Source: Trichomonas vaginalis G3 | Taxonomy: Eukaryota > Parabasalia > Trichomonadida > Trichomonadidae | Direction of reading: 5' to 3' | Length of the DNA: 64,000 nt | Assembly (NCBI RefSeq): GCF_026262505.1 | Contig: NC_067207.1 | Location: 4,348,252-4,412,251 of the forward strand | Shown: positions 19,684 through 29,447 of the stretch, piece after piece | Position numbering within the stretch: position 1 is the stretch's first letter | Layout: every line of letters begins with the position of its first letter | Program-made: the position numbers and the translations under genes | The notes under the pieces: generated by a model | What the model was told of the DNA's origin: nothing | The model's database searches: none | Seen by the model: the letters and a program-made list of their open reading frames with translations, nothing else

Positions 19684-20532
19684 TCATATTTTTACCGTTC
19701 GATAGTAGTTGTATATGAAACTAAGTTCTAAGTAAAACGCATGGTATAATGGAATTATTCTCTTTCTTCCATCTGTTGTAAACCATACTTGAAAGTCTGA
19801 AATACTTCCACTTGGTGGTTCATATAGCTTTGTAGGTTTTTCGTAAAAGTCATTTGCCAAGCATAAAAAAGAGTTTTGTGCACCAGAAAATGAAGCATGA
19901 ACTATAATAGCATCTGAGTCGAAAACATTTTCATATGTTCCATTAGGGTTTTCGACTTCATAAAAGTTCGGGTGTACTGGATATTCTGCAGGCTGATTTA
20001 ACATCCTCAAAAATCTATACCATGCCAAGTTGTTATATTTTGTAGAAATATAAACGTCTTCTCCAAGGTCTTCTATTCTATTGATTTTAACAGTTGCATT
20101 TTTCCTGTCATATAAAATATCGAGATGGTACTCTCCTTCGTCAATGTTGTACTGTTTTGCATATTCGAGATAGATATCGTTTATTTTTTCTTGAAAAGCT
20201 TGAAGAGTTGTTTCTAAGTTTACAAGCAAACTAACTTGTAAAAGTTTTCCCTGTTCAAATTTCTCATACGTACGTTTTTCTTTGTTATAGTATCGAACTT
20301 CAAAACCGACCGTAAATGGGAAACCATGTATGGCTTCTGAAATGAACTTCATTCTACGAAAGCCAATAGCTTTTGTGACAGATGGGTCTCTTAACCATCT
20401 TAGTGGGTAGTCAAAACGATAGCCTTCATGCTTTACGGTCTCTGTCTCAAACTTTTGACCTACGTTAGTAAAAAGTTCATCTAATGGTTTAGTTGTAGCA
20501 ACTCTTGAATTTTCTTTTTCTATTGAAAGCAT
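19684..20532 (-). CDS. 282-aa Maverick protein, paralogue 2 (copy B)
   Basis: Whole, 282 residues, unrecognised. Shares an overall framework with the 286-aa protein at 27,211: start MLSIEKENSRVATTKPLDELFTN, middle AIGFRRMKF, end FQVWFTTDGRKRIIPLY and FYLELSFIYNY. Mostly beta-type composition with no membrane segment. It is divergent from the fibre gene across an 18-bp gap, and converges on the 80-aa peptide gene. Two diverged copies in one element suggest a duplicated structural subunit, for example paired spike or vertex proteins; no motif proves it. Confidence 0.75.
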   Translation of the reverse strand: MLSIEKENSRVATTKPLDELFTNVGQKFETETVKHEGYRFDYPLRWLRDPSVTKAIGFRRMKFISEAIHGFPFTVGFEVRYYNKEKRTYEKFEQGKLLQVSLLVNLETTLQAFQEKINDIYLEYAKQYNIDEGEYHLDILYDRKNATVKINRIEDLGEDVYISTKYNNLAWYRFLRMLNQPAEYPVHPNFYEVENPNGTYENVFDSDAIIVHASFSGAQNSFLCLANDFYEKPTKLYEPPSGSISDFQVWFTTDGRKRIIPLYHAFYLELSFIYNYYRTVKI

Positions 20533-20550
20533 ATTTTATCTAGAATAAAA

Positions 20551-22223
20551 ATGTCGAAAGAAACAGCGTCTATGAGAGAAATACAACACAACCGACAACT
20601 CATTTTGCAAGCTCTAAATAAGAACACAACAAACTTTTCAAACTATTCTAAGATATCTGAGTCATTGAAAGAAGGAAACTTAAAACTGACGATAAACCCA
20701 ATGACAGACGAGTTTTCTGTTTCAAGACAGTAAGAACCATACTGTTTGTATAAATCCAACAAAAGGAACTTTAAACGAGAAACCTATATCTGAACTTCTT
20801 TTGAAAGCAGATGTTGGCAACAAAGCTGACAAAGAGTATGTCATTGAAAAAGTTCAAGAAGAACATGACAGAGCAGATGCAACATATGCAACGAAAGAAC
20901 ATACTCATCCTGAACTAGCAGACAAAACATATGTTGACAATAAAATGTCAAGTGAAAGTGACAAGAGCTGACAAAGAATATTCTAAAAAGACTCATATAC
21001 ATACCATTGCAAATATTACAAACTTACAAGAAACCTTAAACAGTAAAAGTGCCGTTGGACATACACATACCATTGCAAATATTACAAACTTACAAGAAAC
21101 CTTAAACAGGAAAAGTGCCGTTGGACATACACATACATCTTCTGAAATAACAGACTTAAACGTTAGCCTTGAAAATAAAGCAGATAAAACATATGTCAAT
21201 GAAATATACCAAAGTTTAGTTGGAACAAAAAATATTGAGACTATTGTTGGTGACCTTTCTGTCAATGAAGAAAATAAATATTTTAGATGGCAGTTGGTAC
21301 AGTCCTTAGAAAATGGTACACGGTATAAACTCATTCCGAAAAATAACAATGAAATGTATGTAAGCTATAAAAAGAACGATGGTACACAAGTTAAAGTTCC
21401 ATTAGACAACAACTGCTACTTAAACTTCTATGGAGACGAACAAAAGAAATATTTAAGAGTTTATGAAATGGCAGATATGACATTGCCTGACCCAGCTCCA
21501 GCACCATATTATTATGACTATGGAGATGACGTTAGAACACCACATGTAGATGAACAAAAGCTAACATTATATTTAGATTTTTATAGATATAAAAGATATA
21601 ATGCAATAGAAAAAACGAGAATAGTATACTATTATGAAGATGACAGAAATAAATATTATAGTCAAGACTTTACCTACCCTGAAAACATAAGATTATATTA
21701 TAAAAAATATTCTAACACAAACCAGAAGAAACCTGAAATAGTTGCACTATATTTTAAGTTCAAAAGAGACAATCCTATAATATCTCATATGTTTGATTTA
21801 ATGAACCCAGTAGGTTCTATTTATACATCTACGGATGCAAGAGGTCCTCAAGTAACGTTTGGTGTTGGTGCATGGGAACAAATAGTCGACAGGTTTTTGT
21901 ATTGTGCAAACTCTTCAAAGGAAACAGGTGGAAGTAAAACGATTTCAGGTGAAAACTTACCTGCACACAGTCACTACATAGATTTAAGTACATCTCAAGC
22001 AGGTTGGCATAAGCATAGATATTGGGATTGGTCAGGAATGACAAAAGGTAAAGGATATGATGTTAAAGACGACGTTAAGTTTGCTATAAATTGTTACTGG
22101 AGTGACACTCAGGGAGAAGGAAACCATACACATTTCGTTTCAGGGTATACGCAAACAACGGGACAAAGTAAAGACTACATGCCACCTTACATGACAGTTT
22201 ACGCATGGTATAGAAATGCTTAG
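20551..22223 (+). pseudogene. Phage-like fibre / receptor-binding protein (copy B)
   Basis: Trimeric-fibre style protein. The N-terminal region contains IREIQHNRQLI; then tail-fibre repeats GHTHTIANITNLQETLN occur twice and GHTHTSSEITDL once; then a beta-rich knob; then a C-terminal domain like the phage T4 Gp10/collar family (NPVGSIYTSTD, GVGAWEQIVDRFLY, ENLPAHSHYIDL, GNHTHFV). HxH repeats of this kind are typical of bacteriophage tail fibres. Broken copy; the stop overlaps the stop of the convergent integrase gene by a few bases. Confidence 0.8.
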
Positions 22224-23178
22224 TCGTCATTTTCAACTTCTTTAGCATATTCGTCAGGAGTTGTCTTATATTTGTTAGGAACTGTCTTTGAAAGTATACC
22301 ACCTTGAACCTTAACAAGTTTGAAACGAGGTCTGACAATAGTAGTTTTATCTTCTGCTTGCAGTCTGTACATTTTGCCATGTTTGCCTAAAACTTCATAA
22401 TATTCTCTTGTATACTTTCTTCTATTTTTACGAACACGAATGCGAGTACCTGTCGAGTTCCCATTGTTGTCATAGTCAATAGTATTTTCATATGGGTCGC
22501 GTTTAGGTATTTCTATTTTTACTTTGTCACCTTTCTTAAGTTTGAAGCCTGGCATTCTTTCTTGTTTGTCTCTTTTGACTAAACTATTAAATATATAGTC
22601 TTTCTCTAAGTCAGGGTTGTTTTTCATTTCTTCGGGGGAGTGGTTTCCCAAACCTTTTTGTTTACGGTTATTGTAAATATTTAAAATTGTCTCATCTTTG
22701 CCATGGAGAAGTGTCTATACTTGTCGTCATATGACATTTCATTTGCTTCACCACCTTGTGGTTGGTTTAAGTCTCTTAAGATTTTTATACAACTGTCAAT
22801 GACACCAAGAGCAGAATGGTTTTGGTCGACAATGAAATATTGGTTTACATTTTTTGAACGCAGATAGTTTTTAATATCATCTGATTTGAAAGAACTTTCA
22901 AAGTCAGATGTCAGTTTTGTTGGATGGTATTTGTCAACGAATATTGTCAAAGCAGTTTTCACATCTAAAATATTTTTGGACTGTAATGGTATGGCTTCAC
23001 AGTATCTTGTGTTTTGACCGACAAATATTAACCAGTATGGAGGTCCATCTGTTCTAACTCTCGGAATGTTTTCCAAGATATCCATAAACCAAGCATTTGG
23101 TGTTGAACTAAAGATTTTTATCATGAGTGCTTTCTTTGTTGCCTTAGAAACATAGGGGTCCTTGTTTGGATTCGTCAT
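22220..23178 (-). pseudogene. Retroviral-type (rve) integrase (copy B)
   Basis: Integrase core with WFMDIL, LTSDFESSF and QNHSALGVID (35 residues between the last two acidic positions), flanked by a C-terminal Lys/Arg-rich region (RVRKNRRKYTREYYEV) that may bind DNA or chromatin. Starts MTNPNKDPYVSK, head-to-head with the 133-aa gene. Broken copy with few breaks. Confidence 0.88.
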
Positions 23179-23195
23179 TTTTTAACCCATAAGAA

Positions 23196-23597
23196 ATGGG
23201 TTTATTTGGCGCATTAGCAGGAGTTGCATCCAGATTTTTGCCCGCAGTGGGAACAATAGCTAGAGGTGCATTTGGAATTGGAAGGAAGATTTTGAGTACA
23301 TTAGGTATACTGAAAGAGAAAGCACAACCTATTATACAAACTGTACAGAAAGGTTGGGAGGTAGCACGAGATGCAGCAAATCTTATTCCAAATCCTGAAA
23401 CAAGAGGAAAAGTTCAAGGATGGATGGACAATGTAGGAAGACAAGCAGGAAACTATTATAACAAAGCAAATGACTACTATAACCAAGCAGGACACTATAT
23501 GGACCAAGGTGAAAGATTCTTTAACAGAGGATATAACCATGCACAACAGTGGGTAAACAATAACCAACCGCAACCACCTCAAACTTGGGGAATGTAA
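23196..23597 (+). CDS. 133-aa Met-Gly fusion-peptide-like protein (copy B)
   Basis: Whole, 133 residues. The N-terminal 20 residues, MGLFGALAGVASRFLPAVG, are hydrophobic and Gly/Ala-rich and recall viral fusion peptides (GLFGA-AG pattern). An amphipathic middle (residues 35-70) and an Asn/Tyr/Gln-rich tail (YYNKANDYYNQAGHYMDQ) follow. A membrane-lytic minor capsid protein is the best guess. The leader TTTTTTAACCCATAAGAAATG fits the element pattern, and the gene diverges from the integrase. Confidence 0.75.
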   Translation: MGLFGALAGVASRFLPAVGTIARGAFGIGRKILSTLGILKEKAQPIIQTVQKGWEVARDAANLIPNPETRGKVQGWMDNVGRQAGNYYNKANDYYNQAGHYMDQGERFFNRGYNHAQQWVNNNQPQPPQTWGM

Positions 23598-23616
23598 AGT
23601 TTTTTACTGAGATGAA

Positions 23617-23771
23617 ATGAAACAATACAGCATTGAGACAAATGGGTTCAAGATGGATTTTGTCGACTTCCAGCAGTTACACAACGTGTTTGTCAAGTTC
23701 TTCCTATACCTCAGGAAGTTTTAGACCGACTTAAAAAACCTAAACAACCAGTTGAAAACAAACCAAACTAA
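23617..23771 (+). pseudogene. Very small Maverick gene (copy B)
   Basis: Short reading region starting MKQYSIETNGFK after TTTTTTACTGAGATGAA, the same leader as the next gene. Broken as in copy A; no function assigned. Confidence 0.4.
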
Positions 23772-23788
23772 ATTTTTACTGAGATGAA

Positions 23789-24373
23789 ATGACCGAAGAA
23801 GTTGAAACGGTAGATTTGACACCACAAACAAAAAGTTCAGAACCATTGTCAAAACCTGTCAAAGAACTTACAGATGAAGAGAAAAATTCAATAATAGAAA
23901 GTGCCAGGTCTGGAAATACAAACCCTAACTACAAAGTCACTTTTCATAGAAATGGAACGGCTAGTATCTCAAAAAAGAAACAGACTCTCACAAATAAAAT
24001 ATTGAAGTCTGAAGGAGCTTTCGAGACAACAGATGGAAAAGTTTACTTCACTGACCAACAGTTCATTATAGAACATCTCATTGACTTAGAGTCGAAATAT
24101 TCTAAACTTTACAACAAACACAAAAAGTTGAAAGGAAAACAAAAACAAATGGCATATGATATTTATGAAGATGTTGACGACACAACTGTTCCTGCAAGTG
24201 AGGTAAAGTCAGAGGAACCGAAAAGTGACGAAAAACCGATAGAAGAAGAAAAACCAAAAACTGAAGATAAACCAAAACCAAAGTTTAGTTTCCAAACTAA
24301 ACCAAGTCAACCTTCATTAGCTGGTATGGGTTGGCGTCAAAGACTTATGGCAGCAGGTGGTTATGTAAAGTAA
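23789..24373 (+). CDS. 194-aa charged Maverick protein (copy B)
   Basis: Whole, 194 residues. N-terminal disordered, about 30-120 folded (NPNYKVTFHRNGTASISKKK, then a helical LESKYSKLYNKHKKLKGKQ), then a Glu/Lys/Pro tract, then the conserved end GMGWRQRLMAAGGYVK. It lies right before the polymerase. In protein-primed replication systems the terminal protein gene often sits next to the polymerase, so this is a candidate for the priming protein, though no motif shows it. Confidence 0.75.
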   Translation: MTEEVETVDLTPQTKSSEPLSKPVKELTDEEKNSIIESARSGNTNPNYKVTFHRNGTASISKKKQTLTNKILKSEGAFETTDGKVYFTDQQFIIEHLIDLESKYSKLYNKHKKLKGKQKQMAYDIYEDVDDTTVPASEVKSEEPKSDEKPIEEEKPKTEDKPKPKFSFQTKPSQPSLAGMGWRQRLMAAGGYVK

Positions 24374-24404
24374 AGAAAAAAAATATTTTTTTATTTTTGT
24401 AAAA

Positions 24405-26558
24405 ATGCCCCCGTATAGAATGGACAGAAGGTCTGCTAGAATAAAAGCAGAGTTAGAAAGATATGGTTGGAAAGTTTCGAAGAAGTTTAAATATAGGAAG
24501 GGAAAGCCAATAAAAGTCTATGACAAACTGTCTGGTCTTCGCTACGAAATGGATTTGGAAACAGCACGTGCCAATTATCCAAACAGACTAGAGAGGTTAG
24601 AAGAAGAACGTCTTATGGACATGCCTTTCGATGTTAGTGAACCTCAAGTTGAAGGACACGACGGCTTTGCCAGATTCTACTGGAAACATGACGAACAATT
24701 GCATCCTTTGAGAAGGAAAAAAGGAAAAGGTGAAGACAAACATGCTCCCATGGAAAGAACAAGATATGCATATGAGAAGTATCGTGAAGTTAGAAGTCAA
24801 ATTACATCTGGTCGAACCTTTACAGTAAACTTTGACGAAGGAAAGAACAAAGAAGGCTTCATGGGTGTACTTGCTGCCATACAAGACGGAAATAAGAAAG
24901 GACACAATCTCAGATTGACCATAACAGATTTGGACGGTCACATTTACTATGCACATGGCAATGTCACAACAGCTGCAATGCTTCTTGACGCTTTCAAGAC
25001 TACAAAGAGAGAACAAATGGTTGACTCCGACTCAGACATTTTGAATGCAATTGAAGGAATTGCAAGTGTCAAGTTCGAATGGTACCAACCTAACCCTCAA
25101 GCAGTCAGACAACATGCTGGATACTTCCCCTTCAGAAATAAGTCTGACATTGACTTGACAAGGTATGGAATTTACAATTCAATTGAAACAATTGTCAACG
25201 AACCTTGTATTCTTACATGTCTCAGGAACTCTGGTCTTGTTTCAGAAGAGAAGATGAAGTATCTTGAGTCATGTGTGAAGACAAGGTACATGCTCAGAAG
25301 TCAATTGGCAAAAGTTGCACCGTTAGCAAATGTGAATATCCGAGTTAACATTCCGACTGAGAAAGGTTCTTCACACGACGACTATGTTGTTGACTTCAAA
25401 TTGCCATGGTTGAAGATTGTAATTGTCCACAACCACTTCATGTTGAACGAAAGTCTTACAAACCCATTGTTCGGAAAAGGCAAGTGCAACATTGTCAGAG
25501 CTGTAAACATTCTTTTCGAGAAAGGTTTGTTGGAACCGATTCCAGAAGACAAGCTGACAGAAACTTTTGTACCAAAAGACGAAACAAACTTTTCACTGTT
25601 AGCAAGACCAAAAGTTGTTCCAGACAAAGTTCTAGGACAAAAGAAGTACACAATTCCACAAGGAGTTGGATTGTTCGGATACCAACCTGAACCAGAAGAA
25701 CTTCCAATGAGGTTGCAAGAACTTCAAGATGCTATAAACAAACTTCCATTGAGACATCCAATTGACGTCAAATTGTATTGGAGAGCATCTGAGTTAGGTC
25801 AGAAGGTTTTATATGAAACAGGTTGCTTCGACGATGTTTATGAGATAACAGGAGAAGTTTCTCAGAAGATAAGAGACTCGCTTGAATTTCCACGAACTGG
25901 ACCGATTGGTTGCGACAAGTTCGACTCAAACGAAAAGATATACTATGTCGACCTTAACGCTGCGTACATGAGGTTTGTCCAATATATTCCAACTGGAATT
26001 CCAAACGAAGATGGTGAGTTCCCGGGAAGGAACTATACAGTTGGAAAAGTCATACAACAACTGTATGATATTAGGAAAGCTTCAAACCCCAAACTTGCAA
26101 TGACACTCAAATTGCTTATGAATTCGACATGGGGATATTCCATTAAGAAACCTCAAAAGATGAAGAGTAAACACTATGAGAAGGTCGACAACTTTGTTGA
26201 AAGGTTTTCTCCTTTTGTTTTGAAGTACGAATTCACTCAAGGTCAAAGTGGCTTAGTAACCACATTAAAACCTATTGTCGAACATTGGTCTTACCCTCAG
26301 TTCGCAAAAGCAGTCCTTGACAACTACAACAAATTCTTCTCGGAAGTCAAATCCAAAGTGAAGGTTTACTATGAGAACATTGACGCACTCATGACGAACG
26401 AAGAAGGGTACAACAAACTCATTGAAATGGGAATGGTCGGTGAAAAGATGGGCTGTTTTAAGCTAGATAAGGTATTTTCCGAAGTTCATGTAATATCGAA
26501 AAGGAAATATTGGGGCATACTTGAAGACGGCACAGAAATAAAACATTGCATGAAATAA
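24405..26558 (+). CDS. Family B DNA polymerase, protein-primed type (copy B)
   Basis: Looks whole, 717 residues. Polymerase motifs in order: A-type YYVDLNAAYMRF at about 512-523, B-type KLLMNSTWG at about 567-576, C-type YENIDALMT at about 655-663. The rest of the N-terminal two-thirds is conserved with copy A, but I could not place clear exonuclease motifs. The C-terminal end is short after motif C. Start: ATG after TTTTTATTTTTGTAAAAATG. It replicates the linear element, most likely by protein priming at the terminal repeats. The same locus in copy A carries the mariner. Confidence 0.92.
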   Translation: MPPYRMDRRSARIKAELERYGWKVSKKFKYRKGKPIKVYDKLSGLRYEMDLETARANYPNRLERLEEERLMDMPFDVSEPQVEGHDGFARFYWKHDEQLHPLRRKKGKGEDKHAPMERTRYAYEKYREVRSQITSGRTFTVNFDEGKNKEGFMGVLAAIQDGNKKGHNLRLTITDLDGHIYYAHGNVTTAAMLLDAFKTTKREQMVDSDSDILNAIEGIASVKFEWYQPNPQAVRQHAGYFPFRNKSDIDLTRYGIYNSIETIVNEPCILTCLRNSGLVSEEKMKYLESCVKTRYMLRSQLAKVAPLANVNIRVNIPTEKGSSHDDYVVDFKLPWLKIVIVHNHFMLNESLTNPLFGKGKCNIVRAVNILFEKGLLEPIPEDKLTETFVPKDETNFSLLARPKVVPDKVLGQKKYTIPQGVGLFGYQPEPEELPMRLQELQDAINKLPLRHPIDVKLYWRASELGQKVLYETGCFDDVYEITGEVSQKIRDSLEFPRTGPIGCDKFDSNEKIYYVDLNAAYMRFVQYIPTGIPNEDGEFPGRNYTVGKVIQQLYDIRKASNPKLAMTLKLLMNSTWGYSIKKPQKMKSKHYEKVDNFVERFSPFVLKYEFTQGQSGLVTTLKPIVEHWSYPQFAKAVLDNYNKFFSEVKSKVKVYYENIDALMTNEEGYNKLIEMGMVGEKMGCFKLDKVFSEVHVISKRKYWGILEDGTEIKHCMK

Positions 26559-26601
26559 AAAATTTATTTTAAAAAAAGTGACATTTTTTATTTTATTTGA
26601 A

Positions 26602-27185
26602 ATGTACGCTGAGTTTGTTGGAGAAGACCGTTGGGAAACTTGTTTGTTAGATGAGAAATATGAAATTCACTGTTGTGAGTCATTTGAAGTCAGAAACAAA
26701 AAGACAAAAAGAGTTTTAAGCGAATGGGAGCGAAATGACGGATATGCTATTATGAAGATGGGTGGAAAACACTATCTTAAACATGTTGTCATTGCAACTC
26801 ATTTTATACTGAATCCTAACAATTTACCTTTTGTAGACCATATAAACCATATAAGAAACGACAATAGACTTGAAAACTTACGTTGGGTCACTCGTTCTGA
26901 AAACAATAAGAACAAAGGCAAATTTGGAGATATTGTATTCGAATTTGTCGACGAACTAGAAGATGAAACAATTGAAATTACAGACTATGGCAAGCATACG
27001 TTTGAGTTTTACTACTATAGCGAAGAACAAGACTCTTTCTACTTTATACCGGCGTAAACTATAGGAAATTACAAGTATATTTTACTAAGGCAGGCTATGC
27101 TTATGTAAACACTAGAGATACAGATGGAAAATACGTTCAAATACTTCTTAACAAATTCAAGAAGCTATATGGCATACCATTTTAA
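26602..27185 (+). pseudogene. HNH homing-type endonuclease (copy B)
   Basis: Free-standing HNH nuclease with NUMOD-like N-terminus. Visible motif: VDHINHIRNDNRLENLRWV followed by a SENNKNK segment, as in phage-type HNH enzymes. Start at MYAEFVGED after TTTTTTATTTTATTTGAAATG. It sits between polymerase and the 286-aa gene, where copy A has only short end remnants. Broken copy. Confidence 0.75.
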
Positions 27186-27210
27186 AACAATATATTTTTA
27201 CATATATTAA

Positions 27211-28071
27211 ATGCTTCAGGTTGAAAAACAAAGAACAAAAGTAGCAGATACAAAACCGTTAGACTATATCTTCACAAATGCCGGTAGGACTATATCAGAT
27301 GAAGAAATTTCATCCCGAGCATACAAGTTTGACTATCCAATTCGTTGGCTTCAAAGTCCTTCAGATGCAAAGGCAATAGGATTTAGAAGAGTTTTGTTTT
27401 CAAATAGAACTAACGCATTTATGTTCGCAGTAGATTTTCATGGGCAGTATAAAGGTCCTGATGGTCTAATAGACAAATTTGACGAAATGAGAATCTTTAC
27501 AATTCGTTCAGACGAAAGTCTTGAGAAAACTCTAAATGACTTTCAAACTCAAATAAACAAATATTATTGGGAATTTCAAGAAAAATACGACTCTTTACTA
27601 AATGGAACATACTATCTGAAACTAGAATATGACAAGATGAACTCCACCGTTTCATTTCAAAAGATTGAAATTAACCCTCCAAGAGATACAGAGTTTTTAT
27701 TTTGGGAAGTAGACAAACGTTCTTGGGCACAATTTCTTCGGTTACTAAACCAGAACGAACCATTACCACCAGATGGTCCATTTAAATTTATACTTCCACC
27801 AGCAGATTTGATGGTTTATAGAAACGTGTTTGACCCTCAAAATGTTATGTGTCATGCAAGTTTCAGTTCAAGCAACAGTAGTTTTCTTTGTATTGGTAAG
27901 GACTTTTATGACTTTGCTTCTAAATTCTACGAACCACCTAGTAACAGTTTCTCTGACTTTCAAGTTTGGTTCACAACAAATGGTGTGCAACATATTATTC
28001 CATTGTACTATGACTTTTATCTCGAATTGTCTTTCATATATAACTACGGAAAAGTGCTGAAAAAGTATTGA
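27211..28071 (+). CDS. 286-aa Maverick protein, paralogue 1 (copy B)
   Basis: Whole, 286 residues. Paralogue of the 282-aa protein at 19,684: shared MLxxEK-x-RxKVADTKPLD start, AIGFRR core and FSDFQVWFTTNG / FYLELSFIYNYGK end. Beta-type composition, with Asn/Tyr-rich loops and no signal peptide. Leader TTTTTACATATATTAAATG. A structural (virion) role is inferred only from duplication within an element devoted to particle genes. Confidence 0.75.
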   Translation: MLQVEKQRTKVADTKPLDYIFTNAGRTISDEEISSRAYKFDYPIRWLQSPSDAKAIGFRRVLFSNRTNAFMFAVDFHGQYKGPDGLIDKFDEMRIFTIRSDESLEKTLNDFQTQINKYYWEFQEKYDSLLNGTYYLKLEYDKMNSTVSFQKIEINPPRDTEFLFWEVDKRSWAQFLRLLNQNEPLPPDGPFKFILPPADLMVYRNVFDPQNVMCHASFSSSNSSFLCIGKDFYDFASKFYEPPSNSFSDFQVWFTTNGVQHIIPLYYDFYLELSFIYNYGKVLKKY

Positions 28072-28080
28072 AAAATAATG

Positions 28081-28170
28081 TTTAGGTGAAGAGGTGAGAT
28101 TTCACCCGTTTTCTCACCTGTTTTCTCACCTGTTTTCTCACCTGTTTTCTCACCCGTTGAATTTTCATGA
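28081..28170. promoter_or_regulatory. GGTGA-type operator array (copy B)
   Basis: TTTAGGTGAAGAGGTGAGA, then TTTCACCCG and four further TTTTCTCACC half-sites at 12-bp spacing, then GAATTTTCATGAATTTTG. It lies just after the 286-aa gene. Confidence 0.7.
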
Positions 28171-28181
28171 ATTTTGTGCTG

Positions 28182-28335
28182 AATTCGACAAAAATGAGTT
28201 TTTGGTTGAAAAAAGAGGTGGAGCCAAAAGTGGCTCGACCTCAAAACAAGCATTTTGTGAAGAATATACCAACCCGCGGAAAACAGCGGGTTGCTTTTTA
28301 TACAAAATTCAACAGGTGAATTTTCATGAATTTCC
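28182..28335 (+). pseudogene. KilA-N fragment (copy B)
   Basis: Remnant reading GGAKSGSTSKQAFCEEY and PRKTAGCFLYKI, the same segments as the KilA-N pieces in A (8,725-9,040) and C. No start. Part of the same block decay. Confidence 0.5.
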
Positions 28336-28354
28336 TTAAGATAGAAAAAAATAT

Positions 28355-28402
28355 ATTTTAGGCGACCAGGTCACTCGGTCACTCGGTCACTCGGTCAACT
28401 AA
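28355..28402. promoter_or_regulatory. GGTCACTC variant array (copy B)
   Basis: TATATTTTAGGCGACCAGG, then GGTCACTC repeated at 8-bp spacing. It stands where GGTGA or GGTTAGA arrays stand elsewhere, directly after ATATTTTAGG, and is the most divergent operator version seen. Confidence 0.6.
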
Positions 28403-28444
28403 CATCTTTTTGAAAAAGTGTGACAACATGACATTTTGACAACA

Positions 28445-28580
28445 ACACAGGAAATAGATTTCATCGTATATTTTTGTTAAGACTTCATCGTAAATGTTTT
28501 GTTGAGACTTCATCGTATATGTTTTGTCGAGATTTTTATCGTTGTGGTCCGACGGTTAAGCCACAAACGAATGTCCGACG
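28445..28580. repeat. 25-bp repeat units before a remnant of the Pro/Gln-rich gene (copy B)
   Basis: Repeats of the type GACTTCATCGTA-AATGTTTTGTTGA with 25-bp period at about 28,470-28,545. They stand where copies A and C have 22-bp palindromic arrays. Just after them lies a very short remnant beginning ATGTCCGACGTCCCACC, the start of the Pro/Gln-rich gene. Confidence 0.65.
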
Positions 28581-28622
28581 TCCCACCAAAAAATATTTTT
28601 TATTTTTATTGTAAGAACAGAA

Positions 28623-29284
28623 ATGTCAGTCGAAGCAAAAACGTTCACGAACAAATCTAATGGCGAAACATTCACAAAAGGCACTTACAACGGTATTGAA
28701 GTCTTACGTAGAGACAAGGATGGTTATATAAATGCAACAAATATGTGTCAGCAGTTTAGGAAGGACTTTAGAAGGTTGTTGGAAAATAAGTCCTGGGAAG
28801 AGTATTTTGAGGCATTTTGTGAAGAATATACCAACCCGCGGAAAACAGCGGGTTGCTTTTTATACAAAATTCATGCAGGAATTCCTGATGAAATCAAACA
28901 GGTTAGAGGAATGTATGTAGACCCAAGACTTGTAAACTATATAGCAATGTGGGCTTCTCCAAAATATTGCATAGCAGTTGGAAAAATTATGGACTCCATA
29001 GACAAGAAAGTTCATGAGAAATTAGATGAAGAAGAACTTGAAGATACAGTAGAGAATGCAAAACCTTTGTTCGAAGAAGAAGTTAGAAAAATGCATGAAA
29101 AACAAATAGAACATGAACGTGAGATATGTTCTGGTTATAGAGACTCGCCATACGAACTAGACCAATGGGAACAGAAGATTTAAAGAGAGAATTTAGAGAA
29201 TATGAACTCGCTAAGATAGCATTAGAAGCTGCAGAAGAGAGGTTAAAAGCTTGGGGTTGTTTTGTACAAAAATATTGTGAGTAA
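28623..29284 (+). pseudogene. KilA-N domain protein (copy B)
   Basis: Best-preserved KilA-N gene. Residues 1-110: KGTYNGIEVLRRDKDGYINA, then TNMCQQFRKDFRRLLENK, then YVDPRLVNYIAMWASPKY, matching the DNA-binding KilA-N fold of large-DNA-virus proteins. A charged helical C-terminus follows. It is preceded by the block leader TTTTTATTTTTATTGTAAGAACAGAA. Nearly whole, but broken. Confidence 0.8.
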
Positions 29285-29307
29285 ATGAACCATTTTTTTC
29301 GACAAAA

Positions 29308-29395
29308 ATATATTTTAGGTGAAGAGGTGAGATGTCACCCGTTTTCTCACCTGTTTTCTCACCCGTTGGATTTTCATGAATTTCCTTAAGATAAA
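29308..29395. promoter_or_regulatory. GGTGA-type operator array (copy B)
   Basis: ATATTTTAGGTGAAGAGGTG, AGATGTCACCC, then TTTTCTCACC half-sites and GGATTTTCATGAATTTCC. It lies between the KilA-N gene and the 304-aa gene, about 50 bp upstream of the latter's leader. Confidence 0.7.
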
Positions 29396-29447
29396 AAATA
29401 TATTTTAGTTTTTTATAAAATATTTTTTTTATTTTTATTGTAAGAAC

